This document shows positions 44,191 through 52,374 of a stretch of DNA of 64,000 bases, one piece after another. This DNA comes from Ruegeria sp. ANG-S4 (GTDB taxonomy: Bacteria; Pseudomonadota; Alphaproteobacteria; Rhodobacterales; Rhodobacteraceae): the NCBI RefSeq assembly GCF_000814005.1, contig NZ_JWLK01000001.1, forward strand, positions 620,001-684,000, written 5' to 3'. Every line of letters starts with the position of its first letter. Positions within the stretch are counted from its first letter, which is position 1. The notes under the pieces were generated by a model. It was not told the origin of the DNA, searched no databases, and saw only the letters and a list, made by a program, of their open reading frames with translations. The position numbers and the translations under genes are program-made.

Positions 44191-45483
44191 CTAAGGCACA
44201 AACCCCTCTGGCACACCAAAAACCGGAGCGTCGATGCTGGTGCCGGTCAACGCATGCATGAACGCGACGAGGTTTTGGATTTCGGGCTCTGACAATTCGA
44301 CAGGGGTGATATCGATCTTGCTGCGTTGACGCTCCATCTCAAAACGGTCGTCCCAAACCGCAAAATCCGCCTTTTCAAGCCACGGGACCTTGGGCAGGTT
44401 GGCCATTTCCGGTTTCCACATCGTCAGGCTTGTTTCCGGGTCCAGATGGTGGCGGATCACGGTTTCCAAATCCGGGAAAGCTCCGTTGTGTCCGTATGGG
44501 GCGGTAAGCGCCACGTTGCGCAGCATGGGTGTACGGAACCGATACGCATCTTCCAACCGGTCGCTTTCGCCCATTCGGCCGACATCCCGCACATAAGGGT
44601 CCCATTGCCGCGTGCGTCCCGGCCCAAATGGCGGCAGTGCCAGCGCATGAAACTTTTGGTCAGACAGCAATTGCCCGGAATGACAGCTGGAGCACTGTGC
44701 TTTGCCAAAGAACAAGTTCATGCCGTCCTTTTGGTCGGCTGTCAGCGCGTCTTTTTTCCCAGCCAGATATTGGTCGTAGGGACTGTCGGTGCTACGCCAT
44801 TCGACCGCCATGAAAGCCGCCAGCGCATTGGCAACTTGGGCGATGGTGATCTCGGCGGTTTCATCAATTTCATCAAAGGCTGCCACTATTGCGGGGCCAT
44901 ATTTTGGGTCCGTTCGCACGCGTTTGGCCAAGATCGGCCATCCCTTGTCGATGCGGTCGTTCACGGCGCCCGTCACCTGGTTTTCAGCCACATTGCCCGC
45001 CATTTCGAATTGAGACGTCAGTGGAAACAGGGCTTGCGCAGCGAGCAGCGAATTCAGCCCTTCGGGCAGCCATTCCTGTGCCGGAGAATTGAAGCCATTG
45101 CCGTAAACGTCCGAGATGCTCAAGCGACCGTCATGAAAAACGGTGTGAATGTCCTTTGCCCCAAGGTTCCAGAGGCCCGGGGAGTTTCGGGGGATGCGTT
45201 TTCGGATTGCATCCGCGCCGATCCCTGGGGTTCGGTCGGGTCCCAAACCCTGCCCACCTTCGCCAATTCCCAACGACAAACCATCTGATGTGCCTAGGTC
45301 GGGATGGTGGCAATGCGCGCATGAAATATTCTGATTGCCCGACAGGATCGGATCGTAAAACAGTTGATGACCGATGGCGGCCTGGTCCATATCAAAGGGG
45401 ATGAAATCATCATCCGTCAGCGGGCGCGGCAAATCCTGAGCCGCCGCAGCCCCTGCCAAGAGGAAAGCAGCCCCATGCGTCAG
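44191..45483 (-). CDS. diheme cytochrome c peroxidase (MauG/CCP family), start uncertain
   Basis: About 410 residues of mature protein beginning near QDLPRPLTDDDFIPFD. Two c-haem motifs, CAHCH and CSSCH, with FHDGRLS between and PYGHNGAFPDLETVIRHHL after, place it in the bacterial diheme peroxidase/MauG family, acting in the periplasm. The signal-like stretch GAAFLLAGAAAAQ is in frame, but no ATG or GTG precedes it nearby: the only options are CTG (45483, used here) or TTG (45459). The long open frame further upstream is antisense to the Sel1 gene and implausible. A small frameshift near the start is possible. Convergent with the six-helix protein gene. Confidence 0.8.
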   Translation of the reverse strand: MTHGAAFLLAGAAAAQDLPRPLTDDDFIPFDMDQAAIGHQLFYDPILSGNQNISCAHCHHPDLGTSDGLSLGIGEGGQGLGPDRTPGIGADAIRKRIPRNSPGLWNLGAKDIHTVFHDGRLSISDVYGNGFNSPAQEWLPEGLNSLLAAQALFPLTSQFEMAGNVAENQVTGAVNDRIDKGWPILAKRVRTDPKYGPAIVAAFDEIDETAEITIAQVANALAAFMAVEWRSTDSPYDQYLAGKKDALTADQKDGMNLFFGKAQCSSCHSGQLLSDQKFHALALPPFGPGRTRQWDPYVRDVGRMGESDRLEDAYRFRTPMLRNVALTAPYGHNGAFPDLETVIRHHLDPETSLTMWKPEMANLPKVPWLEKADFAVWDDRFEMERQRSKIDITPVELSEPEIQNLVAFMHALTGTSIDAPVFGVPEGFVP

Positions 45484-45945
45484 CTTGTATTTGCCCTTTG
45501 CCTGTTTGCATCCCCTGCGCTCGCCGAACTGGAACAGGCGCGCGATTTGATGGAGGCCGGAGAGTTTGAGGCCGCGCGCGAGGAATTGCTGCCTGCAGCC
45601 CGGTCGGGCAATGCCGAAGCCGAAGAGTTGATCGGTGTGATGTACGCGATGGGGCTTGGGGTCGAACAAGATTACGAGCGGGCGTTCGAATGGTACCTGC
45701 GCGCGTCGATGAAGGGGCACCCGGGGGCGCAATCCGGTATCGGATGGTATTATGAGCTTGGCTTGGGCATGCCCGCGCCCGATCTGGTGCGGGCATACAT
45801 GTGGTACACGCTCAGCGCCATTGGTGGTGATCCCGACGCGGCGATCAGCCTTGAGGAAGTGGTTAAGAAAATGTCGCCGGAGCAGATCGAAAGGGCGCAT
45901 GTTCTGGTCGATGATTACAAAGGGTGGATGTACCCTTTCAGATGA
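45475..45945 (+). CDS. exported Sel1-repeat protein
   Basis: 156 residues. Signal peptide MRQLVFALCLFASPALA is followed by TPR-like Sel1 repeats (AEAEELIGVMYAMGLGVEQDYERAFEWYLRAS; GAQSGIGWYYELGLGMP) and a C-terminal helix. Sel1 repeats mediate protein-protein contacts in the periplasm. It is divergent from the diheme peroxidase gene, and their start regions overlap. It is convergent with the PhyH gene (4-base gap). Partner unknown. Confidence 0.82.
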   Translation: MRQLVFALCLFASPALAELEQARDLMEAGEFEAAREELLPAARSGNAEAEELIGVMYAMGLGVEQDYERAFEWYLRASMKGHPGAQSGIGWYYELGLGMPAPDLVRAYMWYTLSAIGGDPDAAISLEEVVKKMSPEQIERAHVLVDDYKGWMYPFR

Positions 45946-45949
45946 CGGA

Positions 45950-46654
45950 TTACACCCTGAGCGGTTTCGCAAACCGCTTGGGCGCGTTGGTTTCCGGGTC
46001 GATGATCGGGCCCGAGGAATACTGGCACACAAAAGCACGCCGCGGGTTGTTGGTGGTGTTCGCGCCAGAGCTATGCAGCGTCAGGCTGGAAAAGGCCACG
46101 ATCGTACCTGCCTTGCAGGTCATCGGAGTCCCTGTGTCCGTGCCAAAATACCCGTTGAGCTCGTTGCTGTCGTCCTGCCATTCATGCCGGTCCAGACCGG
46201 GCTCGGCATCAAGGTCACGCGGCAGGATATAGACACAGCCATTCTCTTCGGTCGCATCATCCACAGCGATCCAGACGGTCAGGTAAGGTGTATGGTCGAA
46301 CCCGACATAGGCCCCGTCCTGATGCCAGGCAAAGCTGGCTCCTTTGCCCGCGCCTTTGACCACAAATTGCTCATTGAAGAGCATTGGGTCTTCAATCCCG
46401 CAAGCACTGGTAATCTCGGCGACCTTGTCGCCCAGCAGAAAACTCTCCAGCCGGGGGAACTCGGCATGGCGATGACGCAGGAAACGGCGCGCGTCGCCCA
46501 ACCCGATTTTATGCACGTCTCCACCGCCGTCATGGGCGGGCTCTTCTAAAAGCGTGTCGCAGGTGTTGCGCAGCATCTGCAAGTCTTCATCGTTCAGCGC
46601 ATCCTCAAACACGAGGTACCCTTGGCGACGAAATGCATCGGTCTGGTCGAGCAT
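45950..46654 (-). CDS. phytanoyl-CoA dioxygenase (PhyH) family protein
   Basis: 234 residues. Fe(II) ligands are H111 and D113 (AWHQDGAYVG) and H194 (LTLHSSGANTT), with the 2-oxoglutarate-binding arginine in NNPRRAFVCQY. It therefore looks like an active Fe(II)/2-oxoglutarate hydroxylase of the PhyH/ectoine-hydroxylase group. It follows the TRAP genes on the same strand after a hairpin, so it probably hydroxylates the TRAP-imported compound or a derivative. Confidence 0.9.
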   Translation of the reverse strand: MLDQTDAFRRQGYLVFEDALNDEDLQMLRNTCDTLLEEPAHDGGGDVHKIGLGDARRFLRHRHAEFPRLESFLLGDKVAEITSACGIEDPMLFNEQFVVKGAGKGASFAWHQDGAYVGFDHTPYLTVWIAVDDATEENGCVYILPRDLDAEPGLDRHEWQDDSNELNGYFGTDTGTPMTCKAGTIVAFSSLTLHSSGANTTNNPRRAFVCQYSSGPIIDPETNAPKRFAKPLRV

Positions 46655-46681
46655 CGGTTTTCTCCGGCGGGGTATGCAGGT

Positions 46682-46706
46682 TTGCGCGCGGTCATGCCGC
46701 GCGCAA
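46682..46706 (-). terminator. intercistronic hairpin between dctP-type and phyH genes
   Basis: Perfect 10-bp stem TTGCGCGCGG / CCGCGCGCAA with a 5-base loop in the 72-base gap. No T-run on the minus strand. Likely a partial terminator or a stabilising 3' hairpin for the binding-protein message. Confidence 0.6.
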
Positions 46707-46726
46707 TTTTGCCCTCTCAGGCTGCG

Positions 46727-47794
46727 TTATTGAGTCTCAGATTCACGAGTTGCCGCGATCTGGGCCTCGGCTTCGGCAACTGCTGCGACCAAAGCGTCAA
46801 AGGCAGTTTCACCGCCGTCGACATTCGCCTTGAACCAATCGTAGACAGGTGCGGCGGCGTCTTTGAACGCCGCCTTTTCTTCTGGCGTCGGCACGTAGAG
46901 GTCACCACCTTCCGCAACGAAATCCTCATAAGCCTGGATCGATTTGCGCTTGGGCGAGGCAAATGTCGCTTGTTGCAACTGGTAGAACCCGTCGACAATG
47001 ACATTGCGCAGTTCCGGTGGCATCGACATGAACTTTTCGTTGTTCATGAACCAAAGCGCCCCCATGTAAGCATGCCCGTCCAGCGTGATGTATTTCAGAC
47101 CCGCATCCGGGAACTTCATGCTCATGATATCGGTGATGCCGTTTTTCGAACCCTCAACAACACCGGTCTGGAACGAGGTGAACAGCTCAGGCCACGGGAT
47201 CGGCGTCGGGGCAGCGCCCAGTGCCTTGACCAGTTCCTGCGGCAGATCGGCCACCACGGTCCGGATCTTCAGACCCTCCATATCTTCGGGGTTCTGGACG
47301 CGGCGCTGGGTGTTTGCAAAATTGCGCCAGCCGCCCGTATTGCCGATGGTCATCAAACGCAGCGCACCGCCTGAGTTTTCCGCGACCATCTCCTGCATCT
47401 TTGTAACGAAGGGCGAGCCGTTCGCCAGAGCCGCTTCGGCCACGCGGTCATCAGACATCAGATACGGCAGGTCGAGCACCTGAACGAAGGGGAAAATCCC
47501 GGATGTGCCACTCGACGTCTGGATCACGATATCGATCTGTCCCTCGGCCACGCCCTGCAGGCACTCCGCGCCGTTCGAACACAGCTGCGTTCCTATGAAC
47601 AATTCCACTTCGATCGCGCCGTTCGAAGCCGCCTCGACATAGTTCTTGAAGACGATCAGGCCGTCGTAATCCTCGTCGTTTTCGTTCGAGTTCGCGGTTG
47701 CGCGCAGCGTATAATCGGCAGCCGTTGCCGCGATGGCGGACGCGGCCACAAGCGATGTGGCCACCGCTGCGGTTTTGATGAATTTTCTGAGCAT
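46727..47794 (-). CDS. TRAP transporter substrate-binding protein (DctP family)
   Basis: 355 residues. A signal peptide (MLRKFIKTAAVATSLVAAS, cleavage near ATAADYT) leads the DctP fold; the conserved arginine for carboxylate binding is likely in GLKIRTVV, and PIPWPELFTSFQTGVVEG is a family block. It captures a ligand in the periplasm for the DctQM permease. It lies 24 bases after dctM. Ligand unknown, probably an organic acid-like molecule. Confidence 0.93.
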   Translation of the reverse strand: MLRKFIKTAAVATSLVAASAIAATAADYTLRATANSNENDEDYDGLIVFKNYVEAASNGAIEVELFIGTQLCSNGAECLQGVAEGQIDIVIQTSSGTSGIFPFVQVLDLPYLMSDDRVAEAALANGSPFVTKMQEMVAENSGGALRLMTIGNTGGWRNFANTQRRVQNPEDMEGLKIRTVVADLPQELVKALGAAPTPIPWPELFTSFQTGVVEGSKNGITDIMSMKFPDAGLKYITLDGHAYMGALWFMNNEKFMSMPPELRNVIVDGFYQLQQATFASPKRKSIQAYEDFVAEGGDLYVPTPEEKAAFKDAAAPVYDWFKANVDGGETAFDALVAAVAEAEAQIAATRESETQ

Positions 47795-47818
47795 GCGTTT
47801 CCTCCCTGTGATACTCAG

Positions 47819-49108
47819 TTAATTTGCAAATCCCGTTATCGTTGGGATCGTCATTGATAGTGCGGGGACATAGGTGATCAGGAAGATCACTATGATTTCT
47901 ACGGCGAGGAAGGGAAGGATTGCCTTGGCAATGGTTTCCACTTTCTCACGCGAGACGGCCGCCGCCACAAATAACACCAGACCCATCGGCGGTGTGGCAA
48001 GGCCAACGGTCAGGTTGACGCTCATGATAATGGCAAAGTGGATCGGATCCACGCCGAGGCTTGTGAAGATCGGTCCAAGGATTGGCCCCAGAATGATGAT
48101 CGCTGGCCCTGCATCCAGGAACATGCCAACGATAAAGAGCAACAGGTTGATCAGGAAAAGCAGGATCAGCGGGTTTTCCGAAAGACCGAGGATCAATTGA
48201 GCCAACTGCTCTGGCGCGTGGCTAAGGCTGACAACCGTTTTGAAAGCCATGGCTGCGCCGACCAGCAGCAGAACAACGGCGGATGTCAGCCCCGCATTGC
48301 TGAGGATCTCGGGCACCTCTTTCCATGTCAGCGTCCGCAGAACAAAGAACCCGATGATGAAGGCATAGCCAACGGCCACGGCAGCGGCTTCGGTTGGGGT
48401 AAAGATCCCGCCCAGAATGCCACCCAGAATGATCACCGGTGTCATCAATGGAAAGAACGCCTTGAGGCTGGCCTGTCTCCGCTCGGGCCACGTGTATTTT
48501 CGGCTGGCCACTGGGAAATCGTATTTGTCGGCCATGAATTTGATCATCAACATCAGGCCGACGCCGACCATGACGCCGGGTACGATACCGGCGAGGAACA
48601 AGGCGGCCACGCTTTCGCCCATGACGTAGGCATAAATGATCATGATGCCCGACGGCGGAATGATCGGTCCGATCACCGAGCTGGCGGCCGTGATTGCGGC
48701 AGCGAACCGACGCGTGTAGCCCTGTTTCTCCATGGCGGGGATCAGCATTGACCCCAATGCCGAGGTGTCGGCCACGGCTGATCCGGACAACCCCGCAAAC
48801 AGAATTGAACTGAGAACATTCACATGCGCCAATCCGCCCCGGAAATGGCCCATCAGCGCCTGGCTGAACTCGACAAGGCGAATTGTAATGCCGCCGCGGT
48901 TCATCAGTTCACCGGCCAGCATGAAGAAGGGGATGGCCATCAGCGGAAAGCTGTCCATCCCGTTGTAGACATTGCGATAAAGCAGTGTGATGTCGTTGGT
49001 CTGACCGTTCAGCCAAAGCAGTATGCCCGGCGCCGCCAGAAGGGCAAAAAAGACCGGTAGGCCGATCATCAGAAAAACAAGGAATGTGGGCAGGAACCAG
49101 ATCAGCAT
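47819..49108 (-). CDS. TRAP transporter large permease (DctM family)
   Basis: 429 residues with about twelve hydrophobic helices. GGLAHVNVLSSILFAGLSGSAVADTSALGSMLIPAMEKQGY and LATPPMGLVLFV are DctM hallmarks. It forms the ion-coupled transport channel. Its start directly follows the stop of dctQ (49109), indicating tight coupling. Confidence 0.95.
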   Translation of the reverse strand: MLIWFLPTFLVFLMIGLPVFFALLAAPGILLWLNGQTNDITLLYRNVYNGMDSFPLMAIPFFMLAGELMNRGGITIRLVEFSQALMGHFRGGLAHVNVLSSILFAGLSGSAVADTSALGSMLIPAMEKQGYTRRFAAAITAASSVIGPIIPPSGIMIIYAYVMGESVAALFLAGIVPGVMVGVGLMLMIKFMADKYDFPVASRKYTWPERRQASLKAFFPLMTPVIILGGILGGIFTPTEAAAVAVGYAFIIGFFVLRTLTWKEVPEILSNAGLTSAVVLLLVGAAMAFKTVVSLSHAPEQLAQLILGLSENPLILLFLINLLLFIVGMFLDAGPAIIILGPILGPIFTSLGVDPIHFAIIMSVNLTVGLATPPMGLVLFVAAAVSREKVETIAKAILPFLAVEIIVIFLITYVPALSMTIPTITGFAN

Positions 49109-49696
49109 TTATTCAGCTCCCACAGGTGCGTCGGCGATTTCCGGCAACAGGTCCCCGCCGCCAAGCAACGTGATCACCGAACGCAAGATCAGTTCGATGT
49201 TGACCAAGATAAGCAAGAACACACCAACCAGCAGCGATGCCATCATCCAGCTGCGCGGGATGCGGTACCATTCGTCAAAGCCCAGCGATGTCGGTATGTA
49301 CAAAGCGGCCGTGGCGAATTTACCGCCGAACCCGGTGACTTCGGCCCATCCGATGTTGACGGCAACCAGCAGAACGGCCAGCGATACGAACAGCAAGAAC
49401 AAAGTCAGGACCTGACCCAAAATGCGCGGCAGCATCAGCGGGACCATATCGATTGCCACAAATCCACCGCGGCGGAACGCAGTGGGGGCCATCAAACCCG
49501 TCATCCAAAGCATGCAAAAGCGGGCCGCTTCATCCGGCCATGGCAATGCGTTGCCCAGAACGTACCTGAAAAAGACCTGGATCAGGATTGCGATTACCAT
49601 CAACGCGATCGCAACAATTCCAACCGCGCGGCCCAGACGCAGCGCGGTTTCATTCACAAACGCGATCGGCGCAAGCACCGACGTCAATCCGCCCAT
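49109..49696 (-). CDS. TRAP transporter small permease (DctQ family)
   Basis: 195 residues with four membrane helices; ALPWPDEAARFCMLWMTGLMAPTAFRRGG is the conserved DctQ block. It partners DctM. AGGGAGGAT lies just upstream of the ATG. It follows the flavin reductase gene (54-base gap) on the same strand. Confidence 0.93.
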   Translation of the reverse strand: MGGLTSVLAPIAFVNETALRLGRAVGIVAIALMVIAILIQVFFRYVLGNALPWPDEAARFCMLWMTGLMAPTAFRRGGFVAIDMVPLMLPRILGQVLTLFLLFVSLAVLLVAVNIGWAEVTGFGGKFATAALYIPTSLGFDEWYRIPRSWMMASLLVGVFLLILVNIELILRSVITLLGGGDLLPEIADAPVGAE

Positions 49697-49750
49697 GCGG
49701 ATCCTCCCTTGTTCAGCTGCGGGTTTGGTCCCGCAGTCGTCATAGCGCGC

Positions 49751-50269
49751 TTAGTGTTGCGCGAATTGGCCGAGTTTTCCGGCGTAAAAGGTCAGCGCGT
49801 CTCCCTCTGCCATGCTGACCTTCAGAACTTTGCCGACGACAATCACATGATCTCCGGCATCGTGATAGGCATGTTGCTCGCATTCGAACCGCGCCAGACA
49901 ATCGGGCAGCAACGGTGTACCGTTGTTGCAGCGCTCGTGCGGGATATCACGCAAGGCATGCGCGTCCTTTGAGCATCCAAAGCACAGCTCGGCTTGCTCG
50001 GACGATAACACGTGAACACTGAAATGGCGCGCTTTGTGAAAATACGGGAAACGGCGCGAGTTTCGGTCGCCGGCCCACATGATCAGCGGCGGGTCCAACG
50101 AGAGCGATGAAAAGCTGTTGGCCGTGATGCAGATCGGCCCGTCATGACTGTCGCAGGTGACAATCGTGACCCCGGTCGCAAAACGCCCGAAAGCATCCCG
50201 TAGGGTACGGGTGTCGTCTTTGTGCGGAACGAAAGTGTGGGTTATGTCTTTGGAAATTGCGTTCATCAT
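49751..50269 (-). CDS. flavin reductase family protein
   Basis: 172 residues of the HpaC/flavin reductase-like fold. FGRFATGVTIVTC and ITANSFSSLSLDPPLIMW are the typical FMN/FAD-binding signatures. It likely supplies reduced flavin to the SsuD-like monooxygenase two genes upstream. It overlaps the aldo/keto reductase gene by 4 bases; a second ATG at 50266 is equally possible. Confidence 0.9.
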   Translation of the reverse strand: MMNAISKDITHTFVPHKDDTRTLRDAFGRFATGVTIVTCDSHDGPICITANSFSSLSLDPPLIMWAGDRNSRRFPYFHKARHFSVHVLSSEQAELCFGCSKDAHALRDIPHERCNNGTPLLPDCLARFECEQHAYHDAGDHVIVVGKVLKVSMAEGDALTFYAGKLGQFAQH

Positions 50270-51156
50270 GGCACCTCATGCCCAAGCGCCGCCTCGTAAA
50301 GGCGGAACCAGCTTTCGCGATCCAGATTGACTTTCAATGCGTCCGAAAGACCCTTGATCCTGTCCAGATTGTTCGTGCCCATAACCGGCAGAATGCCTGC
50401 GGGATGCGCCAACAAGAACGCAACAGCAACCGCGGCCCGGTCCACGCCGAAATCCGCGGCAATCTCATCTGCAACCGCGCCGGTTGGGGAGTTTCCGGTC
50501 ATCAGACTTCCGCCACCCAGCGGCGACCATGCCATGACCGGTTGGCCATGCTGTTGATGGAACGCCAAGTCGCCATTGGTGAAAGGGCCGATTTCACCCA
50601 GCGAAACTTCGATCTGGTTGGTGACCAATTGCGTTTTCATAGCTGATTGCAAAAGGGTCCAATCCCACGGACGGAAATTCGAAACGCCAACGGCACCTAC
50701 TTTGCCGCTGGCTACGGCCTCGTCCAGTGCGGCGCCGGTTTCTTGATGGTCCATGAAAGGATCGGGCCGATGGATCAGCAGCAAGTCGATATGATCTATC
50801 GCCATTTCCGACAGTGAGGTGTCGACCGAATGCAAAATATGAGCGCGAGACGTGTCGTAGTATTTGACTTTAGCGTCGGCGTACCTGCCGCAGGGCGCGA
50901 CAATGTCACATTTGGTTACGATCTCCATCTGCTGGCGCAGGGAAGAGTTGGCGCGCAGGGCGTTGCCCAGAACTGCCTCGGCGCCATAATCGCCATAGAT
51001 ATCGGCCTGATCAAAGCTGGTTATACCCTGATCCAAACAGGATTGAATCTTGGCTTCCACGTGACCAGCCGAGGTATCGGTGTCATCGCCCAGCCGCCAC
51101 ATGCCGTAGACGATGCGGCTTAGTTCCAGCGTGTCAGATAGTTTCACACGTTGCAT
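50266..51156 (-). CDS. aldo/keto reductase
   Basis: 296 residues of the YdhF-like AKR group. The catalytic Asp-Tyr pair is in FDQADIYGDYG, a lysine lies in IVTKCDI, the His is in LLLIHRPDPF and GAVGVSNFRPWDW binds substrate. It reduces aldehydes or ketones with NAD(P)H. Its start shares one base with the stop of the monooxygenase gene, so it may convert the monooxygenase product. Confidence 0.92.
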   Translation of the reverse strand: MQRVKLSDTLELSRIVYGMWRLGDDTDTSAGHVEAKIQSCLDQGITSFDQADIYGDYGAEAVLGNALRANSSLRQQMEIVTKCDIVAPCGRYADAKVKYYDTSRAHILHSVDTSLSEMAIDHIDLLLIHRPDPFMDHQETGAALDEAVASGKVGAVGVSNFRPWDWTLLQSAMKTQLVTNQIEVSLGEIGPFTNGDLAFHQQHGQPVMAWSPLGGGSLMTGNSPTGAVADEIAADFGVDRAAVAVAFLLAHPAGILPVMGTNNLDRIKGLSDALKVNLDRESWFRLYEAALGHEVP

Positions 51157-52310
51157 CAGCGACGAACTCCGTTGCCCAGCGGTGTGGCCGGGATGGCTGC
51201 GGGCACGCGACCATATTCTTCAGGCAGCGAGCAGGTTTTCAGGTTGGGCATGACCCGCGCCCCGAAATGGCGCGCTTCGTCCATGTGTGGATATCCCGAA
51301 AAGATGAAAGCCCGGATGCCCATCTTTTGATATTCTTCAATCTTGGACATGACTTGATCGGTCGATCCAACCAATGCCGCGCCGCAACCGGACCGTGCAC
51401 GCCCCACGCCGGTCCACAATCCTGGCTCGACATATCCGTATTCGTCCGCCAGATCGCGGTTTTTTGCCTGATGCGCCACGCCCAGCGAAGTTGAATCAAG
51501 CGCTCTTTCCCGAATGGCGCGCCCGTATTCATCATCCAGTTTTGAGACGATATAGTCTGCATATTCCTGTGCTTCGGCCTCGGTATCGCGCACGATCATA
51601 TGAACCCGCAGGCCGTAATCCAGCGTCCGGTCATAGTTTTCAGCAACCGCGTGCACGGCTTTCATCCGCTCGGCCAATTGGTCTTTGGTTTCCGGCCACA
51701 TCAAATAAACATCGCAATGCTCACCGCAGAGGTCCAGTGCCGAAGGGGAATAGCCGCCGAAGTACAACAACGGCCCACCTGTCTGGTAGGGTTTCGCGGG
51801 ATCTGTTGTCAGGCCCGAGAAATTATAGACCTCGCCCGCATGGTTGATCTCATCCTGCGTCCAGGCCTGTTTCAGAATCTCCACGACTTCACGGGATCGC
51901 TGATAGCGGAATGCACTGTCCGCTTTTTCTCCGGGAAAGTCGGAAGAGATGATATTGACGGTCAACCGCCCCTTTAACATGTGGTCCAGGGTGGCGATCG
52001 TGCGCGCCAGCATGATCGGTTGCATTTCTCCGCAGCGGACAGCCGCCAGCAGGTTGATCTTGTCGGTGATGGGTGCACATCCGGCCACGAAACTCAGCGT
52101 GTCCTGCCCCACTTGGTAGGACGATGGGCACAGGATGTTTCGGAACCCCTGATCTTCGGCCTCTTTCACGATCCCGGAGCAATGCGCCCAGCTGGACCGT
52201 AGATCTCCGTCCGGCACGCCCAGAAATTGATAGTCATCCGAACACAGAGCCGCAAACCACGACACTTCGGCCGCATCCAGGTCAGGGGATGTGATGGGGA
52301 CGATGGTCAT
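51156..52310 (-). CDS. LLM-class flavin-dependent monooxygenase (SsuD-like)
   Basis: 384 residues from MTIVPITSPDLDAAEV; the frame to 52355 adds a basic leader not expected for the family. Features include LLAAVRCGEMQPIMLARTIATLDHMLKGRLTVNI, a loop CGEHCDVYLMW and the C-terminal LVGSTDQVMSKIEEYQKMGIRAFIFSGYPHMDEA, all close to alkanesulfonate monooxygenase SsuD. It uses FMNH2 and O2. It heads the operon with AKR, flavin reductase, TRAP and PhyH genes and is divergent from the GntR regulator. The substrate may be a sulfonate or another small compound; not determinable. Confidence 0.9.
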   Translation of the reverse strand: MTIVPITSPDLDAAEVSWFAALCSDDYQFLGVPDGDLRSSWAHCSGIVKEAEDQGFRNILCPSSYQVGQDTLSFVAGCAPITDKINLLAAVRCGEMQPIMLARTIATLDHMLKGRLTVNIISSDFPGEKADSAFRYQRSREVVEILKQAWTQDEINHAGEVYNFSGLTTDPAKPYQTGGPLLYFGGYSPSALDLCGEHCDVYLMWPETKDQLAERMKAVHAVAENYDRTLDYGLRVHMIVRDTEAEAQEYADYIVSKLDDEYGRAIRERALDSTSLGVAHQAKNRDLADEYGYVEPGLWTGVGRARSGCGAALVGSTDQVMSKIEEYQKMGIRAFIFSGYPHMDEARHFGARVMPNLKTCSLPEEYGRVPAAIPATPLGNGVRR

Positions 52311-52360
52311 CTGAGTCGGTCTCCGCGCAGTTTTGCTTTTTCTCTTGCGTAGCAATCGCT

Positions 52361-52374
52361 TTGATGTAGATCAA
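52361..52374. promoter_or_regulatory. FNR-like box TTGAT-N4-ATCAA
   Basis: TTGATGTAGATCAA is an exact FNR/FnrL consensus match in the 63-base divergent promoter between the monooxygenase and GntR genes. It touches the first base of the GntR ATG. It may instead belong to the GntR operator, as ATCAAT recurs 11 bases later. Confidence 0.45.

Noticed and set aside
44191..46038. 615-residue reading of the diheme peroxidase frame
   Set aside because: The first ~190 residues are antisense to the Sel1 protein gene and the end of the PhyH gene, are Arg/Pro/His-rich and precede the signal peptide-like segment, so they cannot be the real N-terminus.
49751..50269. Flavin reductase as partner of the halogenase
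   Set aside because: It lies about 30 kb away and is translationally coupled to the aldo/keto reductase next to the SsuD-like monooxygenase, which is the better partner.
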